Shown here piece by piece: positions 5,779 through 6,661 of a stretch of 6,661 bases of DNA. Numbering within the stretch: position 1 is the first letter of the stretch; each line of letters starts with the position of its first letter. The notes below the pieces were generated by a model. The model did not search any database. It was not told the DNA's origin and was given only the letters and a program-made list of their open reading frames with translations. Source of the stretch: Desulfobacteraceae bacterium (GTDB lineage: Bacteria > Desulfobacterota > Desulfobacteria > Desulfobacterales > Desulfobacteraceae); assembly GCA_022712835.1 (NCBI GenBank), contig JAFLJU010000678.1:1-6661 (forward strand). Direction: 5' to 3'. A program made the translations under genes and the position numbers.

Positions 5779-6044
5779 TAGCGTTTTTGTATACGTCGCC
5801 ACAAAACTAAAGCAATAAACGTCAATAAAGAAATAAGAAAAAATGACACGCCCAGACTAACAAAAAGCTCTAAATCTGCCTGCTCCTCGCAACAGTTTGC
5901 ACCATAAAGTTGACTTAGCCACTTCCATAATGATTCTGGCAAGGTAGGAAACATATCGGGGTTTATCAACCACCAGCGCGCTAGAAAAACTGTGGCAAGG
6001 ACAACCCAAACTCCTACTAATCCAAAGCGATATGCCCTTTTCAT
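5778..6044 (-). CDS. Two-helix membrane protein, probable immunity protein for the Tlde1-like effector
   Basis: The protein has 88 residues. Hydrophobic segments lie at about 6-24 and 61-82. A basic start (MKR, and Arg23) and a basic end (LWRRIQKR) suggest both termini are cytoplasmic and the loop of about 36 residues, including adjacent Cys51-Cys52, is periplasmic. This suits a protein that neutralises an enzyme acting on periplasmic peptidoglycan. The ATG overlaps the effector stop as ATGA (6041-6044), so the two are translationally coupled, the standard layout of effector-immunity pairs. I do not recognise its sequence family; the immunity role is inferred from position, size and topology. 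The stop codon is formed at 5778-5780, where the group II intron ends. The base 5778 probably belongs to the intron, so the original C-terminus may have differed. Confidence 0.6.
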   Translation of the reverse strand: MKRAYRFGLVGVWVVLATVFLARWWLINPDMFPTLPESLWKWLSQLYGANCCEEQADLELFVSLGVSFFLISLLTFIALVLWRRIQKR

Positions 6045-6499
6045 TTGACTACAACCTTACCATAAGCAAGGAGTTGAGGACCTGGCACTGCTTCTTGTGT
6101 TGAATTTTTGAGTATCGTTCGTAAAAATTGATAATCGTTCTTACTGCTGATTGTGATGCAGCCTTTGCTAATACCTTGAATGCCTATAGGATGCAGACGA
6201 AAATTACCACGTTTGACTTTATTGCAGTATGTTTCGTCATCTATCTTTCCATCTATAGCGTATAAAGCAAACCAATTGTCTCGGTCATTGAATAAATTAC
6301 GCAACGAACCAGCCAAACCACCAGATTGACGATCAAATATGTAATATGTCCCGGGCGGAATGGGGCCTTGGTTTGGAATACAAGCTGAAATGCGACGATT
6401 AACGTGCTCGTCAAGGCCAGAGAATGCGGGGAACGATGTTGCCCCACATTTTAAAGCGCTCATTTGTTTGCCGTTTAGTTCAAATGTACAATCGATCAT
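6041..6499 (-). CDS. Tlde1-like (DUF2778) peptidoglycan L,D-transpeptidase-fold effector
   Basis: The protein has 152 residues, a length typical of stand-alone DUF2778/Tlde1 domains. Recognised elements in order are FELNGKQMSALKC (6-18), PAFSG (24-28), GPIPPGTYYIFDRQSGG (45-61), DNWFALYAIDGKIDD (74-88), RGNFRLHP (97-104) and the catalytic stretch GISKGCITISS (109-119). His103 and Cys114 are the probable catalytic pair of the L,D-transpeptidase fold. Salmonella Tlde1 is a type VI secretion effector that trims or exchanges D-amino acids on peptidoglycan tetrapeptides and kills competitors from the periplasm. No signal peptide is present, as expected for a protein injected by a secretion machine. 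AAGGGAG (6507-6513 on this strand) lies 7 nt before the ATG. It is followed directly by a small membrane protein, probably immunity. No VgrG, Hcp or PAAR gene is in the window, so the delivery route is inferred. Confidence 0.8.
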   Translation of the reverse strand: MIDCTFELNGKQMSALKCGATSFPAFSGLDEHVNRRISACIPNQGPIPPGTYYIFDRQSGGLAGSLRNLFNDRDNWFALYAIDGKIDDETYCNKVKRGNFRLHPIGIQGISKGCITISSKNDYQFLRTILKNSTQEAVPGPQLLAYGKVVVK

Positions 6500-6661
6500 T
6501 ATAAATCTCCCTTTTGTGCGCTAACGAGGCTGTAGAAAAACCCAATCACAAAACTGGTATCCTACCCTTCTCTTTTAAAATTTATGATTTAACCACCTTG
6601 CCTTTTTAACCATGCATTTCAAGCCATTATCGGGCTTCATTGCCGGATTCCGGTGGCCAGT
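6500..6661. other. Right edge: effector leader and unresolved, possibly IS-derived sequence
   Basis: Bases 6500-6518 hold the effector ribosome binding site and leader. The sequence CGCTAACG follows at 6519-6526, then GAGGCTGTAGAAAAACCC (6526-6543), which looks like the terminal repeat of some insertion sequences. A minus-strand frame enters from the right edge and ends at 6575 after 28 codons (it includes HRNPAMKPDNGLKCMVKKAR), which could be the tail of a gene outside the window. The final GGTGGCCAGT is reminiscent of repeated end motifs of IS21-like elements. None of these readings can be settled here, and no clear promoter for the effector is seen. Confidence 0.25.

Noticed and set aside
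1..6661. CRISPR arrays, tRNA or rRNA genes
   Set aside because: No regularly spaced direct repeats and no cloverleaf or rRNA-like sequence were seen on either strand.

Overview
This 6.7 kb window looks like accessory DNA from a Gram-negative, probably proteobacterial or Desulfobacterota-type, bacterium. The evidence is a type VI-style peptidoglycan effector of the Tlde1 (DUF2778) family, a deltaproteobacterial-looking mix of ArsR/permease, TPR and ankyrin genes, and an IS91-type transposase remnant. The taxonomic guess rests on general resemblance only. Every host-type gene lies on the minus strand; the one plus-strand element is a group II intron, so the window is easiest to read from right to left.

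Right part (about 5778-6661): a short unresolved edge is followed by a 152-residue Tlde1-like L,D-transpeptidase-fold protein. It overlaps by ATGA with a small two-helix membrane protein that looks like its immunity protein. A plus-strand group II intron (about 3840-5778) abuts the immunity stop codon exactly. Its 5' RNA domains, a reverse transcriptase/maturase without endonuclease, a foldable domain V and a domain VI with a bulged branch-point A can all be seen.

Middle part (about 1893-3805): beyond the intron lies an unidentified minus-strand open frame, probably a fragment. Next comes a compact three-gene operon: an ArsR-type repressor with a cysteine-rich tail behind a palindromic operator, then two small membrane proteins. 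These two are the halves of a DUF318/ArsP-type permease and are visibly paralogous to each other. Gene spacing is 1 nt and then a 4-nt overlap, so the operon probably makes a metal- or metalloid-responsive heteromeric transporter.

Left part (1-1892): a 52-codon orphan frame without a ribosome binding site is followed by a secreted TPR protein and a membrane-anchored MORN/ankyrin protein. The ankyrin repeat is cut short, and the DNA switches at about position 267 into the C-terminal end of an IS91-family transposase that runs off the left edge.

Overall this is a patchwork of small modules (effector/immunity, metal response, repeat proteins) joined by mobile DNA. The most interesting places are the precise fit of the intron to the immunity stop codon, a matching CGCTAA/GTTAGCG pair that brackets the effector-immunity module like a gene cassette, and the duplicated split permease with its Cys-rich regulator.
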